DNA from: Shewanella carassii
GTDB lineage: Bacteria; Pseudomonadota; Gammaproteobacteria; Enterobacterales; Shewanellaceae
Assembly (NCBI RefSeq): GCF_002777975.1
Contig: NZ_NGVS01000006.1
Coordinates: forward strand, 388,100-452,099
Reading direction: 5' to 3'
DNA: 64,000 nucleotides
The notes below the pieces were generated by a model, which worked only from the letters and a program-made list of their open reading frames with translations, made no database searches and had not been told where the DNA came from. A program made the position numbers and the translations under genes. Below are positions 46,561 through 54,357 of the stretch, piece after piece; within the stretch, counting starts at the first letter, position 1; every line of letters begins with the position of its first letter.

Positions 46561-46998
46561 ATGAGTATTTGGTTCCGCCCCATTACCCTGGAAGATTGCG
46601 CCAAACTGGACGTTGGTATGAGTGGCAAGGGCACCCTGATGCAGACCCTGGGGATCCGTATCACAGAGATAGGCGATGACTATATGGTGGCCAGTATGCC
46701 GGCATCTCCGGCCATCCATAATCCGCTTGGAATAGTCCATGGCGGTGCCAATGTGGCGTTGGCGGAAACTGTGGCCAGTTACGCAGCCAATTTCGCGGTG
46801 GACTTTGAAAACTACTATTGTGTCGGTCAGGAGATCAATGCTAATCACCTGCGGGCAGCCCGTAATGGTGAGCTCAAGGCAACCGCCAGAGCGGTACATT
46901 TGGGCAAACGCAGCTCTGTCTGGGAAGTGCTTATTCATAACAGCGCCGGAGAGCTGACCTGTATCTCTCGTATGACTGCGGCCGTGATTAAGCGTTAA
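46561..46998 (+). CDS. Hotdog-fold acyl-CoA thioesterase (MenI/YdiI-like)
   Basis: The ATG at 46561 follows an AAGGA site; a longer frame from 46486 is less likely. The 145-residue protein has the hotdog thioesterase pattern: IHNPLGIVHGGANVALAETVAS with the HGG motif near residue 60, and GQEINANHLRAAR, a strand that lines the active site. Members hydrolyse acyl-CoA, for example 1,4-dihydroxy-2-naphthoyl-CoA in menaquinone synthesis. Without other men genes nearby the substrate remains open. It is cytoplasmic and probably monocistronic. Confidence 0.85.
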   Translation: MSIWFRPITLEDCAKLDVGMSGKGTLMQTLGIRITEIGDDYMVASMPASPAIHNPLGIVHGGANVALAETVASYAANFAVDFENYYCVGQEINANHLRAARNGELKATARAVHLGKRSSVWEVLIHNSAGELTCISRMTAAVIKR

Positions 46999-47268
46999 GG
47001 CCATATGCTAGTGTTGAGCCTGCGTAAAAGTATAGATTAAGCCCTCTTGTATCAGTCTGTTTTTCAGGATTAATTCACCCGCATGGGCAACCTGGCCGAG
47101 TTGTAATTGGGTCCAATTGCCAACAGGCTCATGGCCGATGTTTTAACACCAGTATTCATTCTTGCTCCTGTTTGTTAGCGACTATCCTTATAGGCGAGGG
47201 TTCGGGAATTGACATTCAGGGGCGTCATGATTTGAAGACAGTCGCTGCTGTGAAATAGGGGAGCATGA

Positions 47269-47532
47269 ATGGATACAATCAATATATGGGAGTGGGTCGG
47301 ATATCTAGCGTCTGTGTTGGTGGCCATCTCCTTGATGATGTCCAATATCAAAAAGCTACGCTGGTGGAACTTGTTGGGAGCGGTTTTATTTGTTGCCTAT
47401 GGTATGGCCATCGGTGCTTACCCCGTGGCTTTGGTTAATTTCTTCATTGTGCTGATAGATATTTATTATCTGATCCGGCTCTATCGCTATCCTCAAAGTA
47501 ACTCTGAGCATCAGGATGCTAAAAAAAGTTAG
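47269..47532 (+). CDS. Small YgjV-like inner-membrane protein
   Basis: The 87-residue protein has three hydrophobic helices (about 8-26, 33-52, 53-70) and a charged C-terminal tail. The pattern EWVGYLASVLVAISLMMSNIKKLRWWNLLGA resembles short YgjV/CBU_0592-type membrane proteins. No function is known. GGGGAG precedes the ATG. Confidence 0.65.
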   Translation: MDTINIWEWVGYLASVLVAISLMMSNIKKLRWWNLLGAVLFVAYGMAIGAYPVALVNFFIVLIDIYYLIRLYRYPQSNSEHQDAKKS

Positions 47533-47753
47533 CTTTGTCTGAGAATTTAGCCTGTCGAGGCCTGCTTGTTTCACGTAAAAGGCATCGAGGCTTGAATGAT
47601 CATCGGCAATGACGCCACCTAATCCTTAGCCAATCTTTGCAGGGCTATCAATCTAATTTTTGAATGTGGTTGATTTGTTTTAATCGTTTTTGTTGTTTCT
47701 TGCGTTTGGCTAAGATGACCACATCGCCAATACGACTGCTCAAGGGAGCACCT

Positions 47754-47807
47754 ATGGCCACCTTATATGATGTGATTGAAAACTGGTTAAACGAGACAAA
47801 GGATTAA
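47754..47807 (+). CDS. 17-residue ORF directly upstream of catalase
   Basis: The ATG at 47754 has AAGGGAG upstream, and the TAA at 47805-47807 overlaps the AAGGAG ribosome binding site of the catalase gene, whose ATG is at 47818. The peptide reads MATLYDVIENWLNETKD. The layout suggests translational coupling or a leader peptide. Conservation is unknown, so this is only a candidate. Confidence 0.45.
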   Translation: MATLYDVIENWLNETKD

Positions 47808-47817
47808 GGAGCACGAG

Positions 47818-49281
47818 ATGAGTCAGAAGCAATATATCACCAGCCAGAGCGGCGCCCCCATCGCAGACGATCAGAATTCCCTCTCCGCCGGAGAGCGTGG
47901 TCCCCTGTTGCTGCAGGACTGGCACCTGATTGAAAAGTTGGCCCACTTCAACCGCGAGCGGATCCCTGAGCGGGTCGTGCACGCCAAAGGCACGGGGGTT
48001 TACGGCACCTTCACAGTGACCAATGATATGAGTCAATACACCATAGCCGAACATTTCCAGGGGGTTGGCACCCAGACTGAGGCCTTTGTTCGCTTCTCGA
48101 CCGTAGGCGGTGAGATGGGCAGCGCCGATGCCGAGCGTGATCCCCGTGGCTTTGGAGTGCGTTTCTACACCAAGCGCGGTAATCACGACATAGTGGGCAA
48201 TAACACCCCCACCTTCTTCCTGCGTGACGGCATCAAGTTTCCTGACTTCATCCACACCCAGAAGCGGAATCCGCACACCAATTTGAAAGATCCTCAGGCG
48301 ATGTGGGACTTCTGGTCGCTCAACCCAGAGTCCTTGCATCAGGTGACGGTATTGATGTCTGACCGGGGCATTCCGGCCAACTATCGGCAGATGCATGGCT
48401 TTGGCTCGCACACCTTCTCATTTTGGAATGCCAAGGGTGAGCGCTTCTGGGTCAAGTTCCACTTCAAGACAGAGCAGGGCATAGCCAACCTGACTGAAGA
48501 GCAGGCCACCAAGGTGAAGGGAATCGATCCGGATCATGCCCAGCGTGACATGGTGGCGGCAATCCAGGATGGTAACTTCCCCCGTTGGAAGCTCAAGGTA
48601 CAGATAATGCCGGAAGCCGATGCCAATACTTACCATATCAACCCGTTTGATTTGACCAAGGTATGGCCACATAAGGACTACCCACTGATTGAGGTTGGGG
48701 TACTGGAGCTCAATCGTCTGCCACAGAACTACTTCGCCGAAGTAGAGCAGGTGGCACTGGCGCCGAGTAATCTGGTTCCCGGTGTTGGCGCGTCACCGGA
48801 CAAGATGTTGCAGGCTCGCCTGTTTGCCTACGCCGATGCCCAGCGCTATCGGATAGGAGCCAACTATAACCAGTTGCCGGTGAACTGTCCTCATGCGACT
48901 CAGGCCAATCACCATCAACGTGCCGGTGCCATGGCCGGGGCTCAATGCCCTTACCATGGAAGCCAGACAGGTGGCGATGCGTCGGCAAACTATGGCCCCA
49001 ACTCGCAGTCAAGCGGCCTGCAGGATGCGACCGAGTTCAAAGAGCCGCCGCTGCGCCTGGATGGTGAAGCCGACAGATACAGCCGTTATGGCCAGGATGA
49101 CTACACCCAGGCTGGCAATCTTTACCGCTTGTTGCCGGAAGAGGAAAAGTCCAGGCTTATTAGCAATATCTGCGGTACTCTGAGTCAAGCGACTCAGGAT
49201 GTGCAGCAGCGAATGATAGGCCACTTCAGTCAGGCCGATGCCGACTATGGCCGCCGGGTGCAAGAGATGCTGGCCAGCTGA
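47818..49281 (+). CDS. Heme catalase (small-subunit, KatA/KatB type)
   Basis: The 487-residue enzyme has catalytic histidine 55 in RVVHAKGTGVYG, asparagine 129 in NNTPTFFLRD, and the proximal heme tyrosine in YADAQRYRIG near residue 340. It matches small-subunit clade 3 enzymes in length and has no long C-terminal extension. It breaks hydrogen peroxide into water and oxygen; there is no export signal, so it is probably cytoplasmic. AAGGAG precedes the ATG and a 17-codon ORF lies just upstream. A terminator follows. Confidence 0.97.
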   Translation: MSQKQYITSQSGAPIADDQNSLSAGERGPLLLQDWHLIEKLAHFNRERIPERVVHAKGTGVYGTFTVTNDMSQYTIAEHFQGVGTQTEAFVRFSTVGGEMGSADAERDPRGFGVRFYTKRGNHDIVGNNTPTFFLRDGIKFPDFIHTQKRNPHTNLKDPQAMWDFWSLNPESLHQVTVLMSDRGIPANYRQMHGFGSHTFSFWNAKGERFWVKFHFKTEQGIANLTEEQATKVKGIDPDHAQRDMVAAIQDGNFPRWKLKVQIMPEADANTYHINPFDLTKVWPHKDYPLIEVGVLELNRLPQNYFAEVEQVALAPSNLVPGVGASPDKMLQARLFAYADAQRYRIGANYNQLPVNCPHATQANHHQRAGAMAGAQCPYHGSQTGGDASANYGPNSQSSGLQDATEFKEPPLRLDGEADRYSRYGQDDYTQAGNLYRLLPEEEKSRLISNICGTLSQATQDVQQRMIGHFSQADADYGRRVQEMLAS

Positions 49282-49301
49282 TAGCGGCACGCCGGAAATA
49301 A

Positions 49302-49328
49302 CAGGGGCAGCTTGAGCTGCCCCTTTTA
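49302..49328 (+). terminator. Terminator after catalase
   Basis: GGGGCAGC/GCTGCCCC stem with TTGA loop, followed by TTTT, close to the convergent TMEM165 gene. Confidence 0.8.
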
Positions 49329-49345
49329 CGCTGTCAATGGTTCCC

Positions 49346-49903
49346 CTATTCCCACAGCAGGGTGGCTATCCCCAATAGAGCAAACAGCAGGGCGCAACCT
49401 CTGTGGATCCAGGTCATAGGCAGCTTGTCGGCACTGAAATGGCCGGCCAGCACCACGGGAACATTCGCCAGCAGCATGCCGACAGTGGTGCCTGTTACTA
49501 CCATCAGCAGGCTATCGTATTTGGCCGACAGTACCACGGTTGCGACCTGGGTCTTGTCACCCATTTCGGCGATAAAGAACAGTAAACAAGTGGCCACAAA
49601 GGGGCCATAACGGTAGAAGCGGCTTTCTTCGGCATCGACCTTATCGGGCACCAGCACCCAGAGGGCGATGGCAAAGAAACTGCCAGCAACAAGGTAACGG
49701 CCGATATCGGCGCTGAGCCAGCCCATGGCCCATTGGCCCAGCCAGGCGGCGGCAAAATGATTGAGCAGGGTGGCGACAAGGATCCCTGAGATAATCGCAG
49801 TCTTGTTTTTGAAACGAGCGGCCAACAACAGGGCCAACAGCTGAGTCTTGTCACCGATTTCGGCTACGGCGACAGTGAGAGTTGAGGCGATGAGTGCTTC
49901 CAA
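49346..49903 (-). CDS. TMEM165/GDT1 family manganese exporter
   Basis: I choose the TTG at 49903, with AAGGA about ten bases upstream; an ATG frame from 49954 adds an unlikely tail lying against the riboswitch. The 185-residue protein has six helices and two EIGDKTQ / EMGDKTQ motifs, the signature of the UPF0016 (GDT1) family. Vibrio MneA of this family exports manganese. The manganese-sensing yybP-ykoY riboswitch upstream supports that function strongly. It is inserted in the inner membrane. Confidence 0.92.
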   Translation of the reverse strand: MEALIASTLTVAVAEIGDKTQLLALLLAARFKNKTAIISGILVATLLNHFAAAWLGQWAMGWLSADIGRYLVAGSFFAIALWVLVPDKVDAEESRFYRYGPFVATCLLFFIAEMGDKTQVATVVLSAKYDSLLMVVTGTTVGMLLANVPVVLAGHFSADKLPMTWIHRGCALLFALLGIATLLWE

Positions 49904-49984
49904 AATGGGCGTTCCTTCGGGGTGGCAAAATTCCAAGCACAGTCCACCGCCCACCCCTTTATATTTGTGCGGTATACCGTGCTC

Positions 49985-50095
49985 AGGTCTTGCCGGGCAA
50001 GCCTAAGCTTGCTGTAAGCACCATGGCATGAGGCCAAGTGTGTTGATGCTTACCCCTGGGCGGGACCCAGGTTAGCTACTCCCCTAAGACAGGGG
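49985..50095 (-). promoter_or_regulatory. yybP-ykoY manganese riboswitch
   Basis: On the minus strand the closing arms GTCTT and AAGAC enclose GGGGAGTAGC, a GGTAAGCATCAACACACTTGGCC block and ATGCCATGGTGCTTACAGC, which are the conserved parts of the yybP-ykoY motif. It senses manganese and normally turns on exporters. Here it sits between a strong promoter and the TMEM165 gene. Confidence 0.93.
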
Positions 50096-50100
50096 TGGCC

Positions 50101-50128
50101 ATTATAACGATAAAGTTTATTAAGGCAA
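50101..50128 (-). promoter_or_regulatory. Sigma-70 promoter of the manganese riboswitch and exporter
   Basis: TTGCCT (50123-50128), 16 bases, then a perfect TATAAT (50101-50106), read on the minus strand. Transcription would start just before the riboswitch. Confidence 0.75.
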
Positions 50129-50595
50129 CACAGTCCGAATTAGTTAACTGACGAGCGCCGGATAGCCAATTACCAAAGACTGTGGCCTATTTAACTCAAG
50201 GCCAATAAGCAATGCTTTGGTTCCCGTTTGACTGGCTTTTGGCAGATAACCATAGAAAAGCTATGGTAAATAGGAGGGTGGCGGCGCTTCCCCGCTTGCC
50301 CAAGGGCTGTGGCTCTGTTAATGTCCCGGTTAAGTCAATTTTTGAGAAAGAGCCTCAGTGTTGAGTTTGCATCTTTGCAGTCCCAAATTCCGCTGTCCAC
50401 GATTTAGTTAGCCCCAGTGGCTTGGTGGCATACCTCTTCTGTTTGCTGAGCTGTTGGGGCCAATGAAACTCCGTAAGGCGGAATTTCATCTGCGGCCAAG
50501 ACGTTACAGCTTGCCAGCTGCGCTGACAATTCGCCTTCCCCATGAGTTAAATCTGACCTTAAAGATAACAAGACAAAAAAACAGGACGAATTTTA
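50129..50595 (+). other. Intergenic region before the second aromatic permease
   Basis: About 465 bases without a convincing gene. It contains small hairpins such as CCATAG/CTATGG (50252-50268) and an inverted GAAACTCCG/CGGAATTTC (50466-50488). It does not share obvious repeats with the leader of the other permease. No TyrR box or known riboswitch was recognised. Confidence 0.45.
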
Positions 50596-51789
50596 GTGAA
50601 CTTGAAAATATTGGGCTCTATAGCCATAGTCGCGGGTACTGCGATTGGCGCCGGTATGTTGGCCTTGCCACTGGCAACGGCTGCCATGGGCTTACTGCCG
50701 GCACTGTTATTGATGTTGGTCATTTGGGGCATTTCCGCCTACACCTCACTGTTGATGTTGGAAGTCAACCTGCGCTCCGGCGTGGGGGATAACCTGCATG
50801 CCATCACAGGTAAAGCCTTGGGTAAGACGGGGCAACTGATTCAAAGCGCCGCTTTTCTCAGCCTGCTGTTTGCCCTGACCGCCGCCTATCTGACCGGTGG
50901 CGCCGATCTCCTGGTGCTCAAGGCCAAGGCCTGGTTCGATATGACCCTGGATGGCCAGGACGCGGTACTCTTGTTTACCCTGGCTCTGGGCAGTTTTGCC
51001 GCCTTGGGAGTCGGTTGGGTCGATAAGCTCTCCCGCGGGCTGTTTTCTGCCATGATAGTCATGCTGGTGCTGGTGGTACTGTTTCTGCTGCCTGAAGTGA
51101 ATATGAACACCTTACTGGAGCAGGCGCCGACCGATTCCTATGCCAAGATATGGCTAGCCGCCGTGCCTGTGGTGTTTACCTCTTTTGGTTTCCATGTCTG
51201 TATTGCCACTCTGGTGCGCTATCTCGATGGTGACACGGTTTCCCTGCGCAAGGTGCTGCTGATAGGCTCCGGCATTCCGTTGGCCTGCTATCTGCTTTGG
51301 CTGTTGGTAACCCTGGGTACCGTCGGCGGCGATACCATTTACGGTTTTGGCGGTTCACTGTCGAAACTCATCAGTGCCTTGCAGGCTATCAGCGAGCAGC
51401 CTTTGGTGAGCAAGTGCATTGGGCTGTTTGCCGACTTGGCGTTGATCACCTCGTTTCTAGGGGTGACCCTGAGCCTGTTTGACTTCAGCGCCGAGCTTAT
51501 CCGCGCCAAGAGTAACTTTGTCGGCCGCTTGCAGACCTGGTTGCTGACCTTTATTCCGCCGCTGGCCTGCGCCCTGTATCTACCGGAAGGTTTTTCAGCG
51601 CTGCTGGGTTTTGCCGCCGTGCCTTTAGTGGTGATCATCATCTTCCTGCCGATAGCCATAGCGCTGAAACAGCGGCGTGAGTCGCCGGAAGGTTACAAAG
51701 TTGCCGGTGGCAAGCCGGCGATGGCACTGATGGCCCTCCTGGGGATAGGCATTATAGCTGCCCAGCTGTATGCGACGCTGGGGGCCTAA
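50596..51789 (+). CDS. Aromatic amino acid permease (HAAAP family), second copy
   Basis: GTG start at 50596, with CAGGA upstream. The 397-residue protein has about eleven helices and the family signature GTAIGAGMLALPL near residue 15, plus VVFTSFGFH and SFLGVTLSLFDF, which match the gene at 3182-4387. It imports tyrosine or tryptophan with protons. The pair are diverged paralogues, so they may differ in substrate or regulation. No shared operator was seen. Confidence 0.9.
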   Translation: MNLKILGSIAIVAGTAIGAGMLALPLATAAMGLLPALLLMLVIWGISAYTSLLMLEVNLRSGVGDNLHAITGKALGKTGQLIQSAAFLSLLFALTAAYLTGGADLLVLKAKAWFDMTLDGQDAVLLFTLALGSFAALGVGWVDKLSRGLFSAMIVMLVLVVLFLLPEVNMNTLLEQAPTDSYAKIWLAAVPVVFTSFGFHVCIATLVRYLDGDTVSLRKVLLIGSGIPLACYLLWLLVTLGTVGGDTIYGFGGSLSKLISALQAISEQPLVSKCIGLFADLALITSFLGVTLSLFDFSAELIRAKSNFVGRLQTWLLTFIPPLACALYLPEGFSALLGFAAVPLVVIIIFLPIAIALKQRRESPEGYKVAGGKPAMALMALLGIGIIAAQLYATLGA

Positions 51790-51925
51790 GCTAAGCCCTT
51801 TGTAAGGGAATTTTTCCGAGTCTGTAGCCGCTTGGGAGTCTGTGTTAAAGTCGGGACTTGTGCCCGGCTTTTTTGTTGCACAAAAACAACAAATTGAACT
51901 GATACCAGCGAATGGACTTACTAGA

Positions 51926-54082
51926 ATGAAAAAATGGTTACTTGCAACGGCCATAGCCACCAGTTTTGGTGCTCAGGCCGATGAGGGCATGTGGCAGCCC
52001 TACCAACTGCCAGCCATGGCCGATGAACTCAAGGCCAAAGGACTGGAAATAGACGCCAAGTCTATCTCTAAGCTGACGGAATTCCCGATGAACGCCGTGA
52101 TAAGCCTGGGTGGCTGCACCGCGTCTTTCGTTTCGCCCAAAGGCCTGGTGGTAACCAACCATCACTGTGCCTACGGCTCCATCCAGTACAACTCCACCCC
52201 GGAGAAGAATCTGCTGCGTGATGGCTTCCTGGCGAAAAACTTTGCCGAAGAACTGCCGGCAACTCCGGGCTCGCGGGTATATGTCACCGAAGAGGTCACC
52301 AATGTGACCGACAAGGTCAAGCAAGGCCTGGACAACAAGCAGGGCGATGCTTTCTATAAGGGTGTCGAGGCGGCCGAGAAGTCACTGGTGGCCCAGTGTG
52401 AAAAAGAAGATGGCTATCGCTGTCAGGTTTACAGCTTCCACGGTGGTCTCGAGTACTATCTGGTGAAGCAGCTGGAAATCCGTGATGTTCGCCTGGTGTA
52501 TAACCCAGCGGCCAGCGTGGGTAAGTACGGCGGTGATGTCGACAACTGGATGTGGCCGCGCCACACGGGCGATTTCTCCTTCTACCGCGCCTATGTCAAC
52601 AAAAATGGTAAGCCGGCCGATTTCTCCAAGGATAACGTACCTTATGAGCCCAAGAGCTTCCTCAAGGTGTCGGCCAAAGGGGTCAAGGAAGGGGACTTTG
52701 TGATGGTGGCCGGTTACCCGGGCCGCACCAACAGATACCGCACCGGCAATGAAGTGGAAAACCAGTTTGAGTGGTCCTATCCACAAGGCAAGGAGCTGCG
52801 TGAGCGCTTTATCGAGATCATTAAAGAGACGGCCCCGGAAGGCAGTGACGAGCGCATCAAGTACGAGAGCCTGATCGCCGGTCTGGCCAACTATGCCAAG
52901 AACTTCACCTCGATGATCGAGTTCTACGGCAAGTCGACTATGCTGGAAGACAAGCGTGCCCTGGAAGCCAAGCTCAAGAGCTGGATCGATGCCGACAGCA
53001 GCCGCAAGGCCCAGTATGGCGAGGTGTTGGCACAGCTGGACAAGCTGGTCGCCCAAAGCCAGGCGGATCAGCAGCGTGACATTATCCTGGGCTATCTGGG
53101 GTATACCACTATGTTGCCAACGGCCCGCGAACTCTATCGGCTGGCCAATGAAAAGGCGCTGCCGGACATGGAACGTGAGCCGGGTTTCCAGGAGCGTGAC
53201 ATGATCCGCTTCAAGGCCGGTATGGAGCGTATCGATCGCCGTTATGCCGCCAGTGTCGACAAGGCGCTGGTGTTTGAGATGCTCAAGCGTTATGCGGCGC
53301 TGCCCAAGTCTGAGCGGCTGCCAGCGCTGGACAAGTATTTCGGCATAGGCAACAAGCTCGATGAGGCCAAGCTGAAGAAGACTCTGGACAAGATGTACAA
53401 GAATACCAAGCTGGATAACAAAGATGTGCGTCTGGCCTGGATGGACAAGTCGGTTGCCGATTTCAAAGCCTCGAAAGATCCTATGATCCAGTTTGCCGTG
53501 GCCTTCTATGACACAGGTATGCAGCTGGAGCAGAAAAAGAAAGAGTTGGCCGGTGAGCTGATGAAGGTGCGTCCTCAGTACATGGAAGCCATCATTGCTT
53601 ACAACCGTGAGCAGGGTAAACCTGTGTATGCCGATGCCAACTCCAGCCTGCGGGTGACGGTGGGCCATGTGAAGGGCTATTCACCCAAAGATGGTCTCTA
53701 TGCCGTACCTTTCACTCGTCTGGAAGGCATAGTGCAGAAAGACACCGGGGTTGAGCCTTTCGATGCTCCCAAGAAAGAGCTGGAGCTTATCAAGGCCAAG
53801 CAATACGGTGACTTCTACTTCAAAGATATTGACTCGGTACCGGTCAACTTCCTCTCAACTCTGGATACCACAGGCGGTAACTCAGGCTCGCCAACTCTCA
53901 ATGGCCGCGCCGAGCTGGTGGGACTGCTGTTTGACGGTGTTTATGAGAGCATCATAGGTGACTGGAACTACGACGATAACATCAACCGCTCCATTCAGGT
54001 GGACAGCCGTTACATGCTGTGGGTGATGAAGTATCTGGATAATGCAGATAACTTGCTGCAAGAGATGGAAATCGTTAAGTAA
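51926..54082 (+). CDS. S46 family dipeptidyl peptidase
   Basis: I choose the ATG at 51926, which gives a signal peptide ending near GAQA; the frame from 51842 does not. The 718-residue protein has the S46 chymotrypsin-like blocks: GGCTASFVSPKGLVVTNHHC with the catalytic histidine (H79 or H80), and GGNSGSPTLNGRAELVGLLFD with catalytic serine 653. Members (DPP7, DPP11) release dipeptides from the N-terminus of peptides in the periplasm. GGNSGSP has asparagine before the serine, as in the family. Terminator at 54099. Confidence 0.93.
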   Translation: MKKWLLATAIATSFGAQADEGMWQPYQLPAMADELKAKGLEIDAKSISKLTEFPMNAVISLGGCTASFVSPKGLVVTNHHCAYGSIQYNSTPEKNLLRDGFLAKNFAEELPATPGSRVYVTEEVTNVTDKVKQGLDNKQGDAFYKGVEAAEKSLVAQCEKEDGYRCQVYSFHGGLEYYLVKQLEIRDVRLVYNPAASVGKYGGDVDNWMWPRHTGDFSFYRAYVNKNGKPADFSKDNVPYEPKSFLKVSAKGVKEGDFVMVAGYPGRTNRYRTGNEVENQFEWSYPQGKELRERFIEIIKETAPEGSDERIKYESLIAGLANYAKNFTSMIEFYGKSTMLEDKRALEAKLKSWIDADSSRKAQYGEVLAQLDKLVAQSQADQQRDIILGYLGYTTMLPTARELYRLANEKALPDMEREPGFQERDMIRFKAGMERIDRRYAASVDKALVFEMLKRYAALPKSERLPALDKYFGIGNKLDEAKLKKTLDKMYKNTKLDNKDVRLAWMDKSVADFKASKDPMIQFAVAFYDTGMQLEQKKKELAGELMKVRPQYMEAIIAYNREQGKPVYADANSSLRVTVGHVKGYSPKDGLYAVPFTRLEGIVQKDTGVEPFDAPKKELELIKAKQYGDFYFKDIDSVPVNFLSTLDTTGGNSGSPTLNGRAELVGLLFDGVYESIIGDWNYDDNINRSIQVDSRYMLWVMKYLDNADNLLQEMEIVK

Positions 54083-54098
54083 GCTTCGCCATCAACAA

Positions 54099-54129
54099 CA
54101 ATCCCCGCCAAGTTGCGGGGATTTTTTTA
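54099..54129 (+). terminator. Terminator of the S46 peptidase gene
   Basis: ATCCCCGC/GCGGGGAT stem followed by seven T. Confidence 0.88.
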
Positions 54130-54227
54130 GCTAGCGCTGGGGGATTGAGAGTTGCAGAGCCTGATCCAACAGCTCACACTCCTAGGCGGCGGGGTGTTCA
54201 AGGTTAGCGGGCAAAGATTGCAGTACC

Positions 54228-54357
54228 CCGCGGGCCTTGGCCCTGAGCGGGCGGCGCCGCGAAAAACCATGCCATGAACAACAATGCCATGAACAAAAGC
54301 GCCGCAGACAGCAACTTGCGCCGATTGACCTAAGTTATCAAAGGCAGCGGCATCTCA
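54228..54357 (-). pseudogene. Possible broken small exported-protein ORF
   Basis: On the minus strand, an ATG just after the sensor gene's TGA opens a frame that meets a TAG after seven codons; the same frame then reads VNRRKLLSAALLF and a long hydrophobic run ending in AAPPAQ, like a signal peptide, until TAA at 54228. Inside it is a 15-base tandem duplication (54267-54281 and 54282-54296, one mismatch). It may be a decayed small gene or chance. Confidence 0.25.

Noticed and set aside
52382..53668. A 428-codon minus-strand frame within the S46 peptidase gene
   Set aside because: Mirror of strong codon bias in the real gene; no start signals and no domain.
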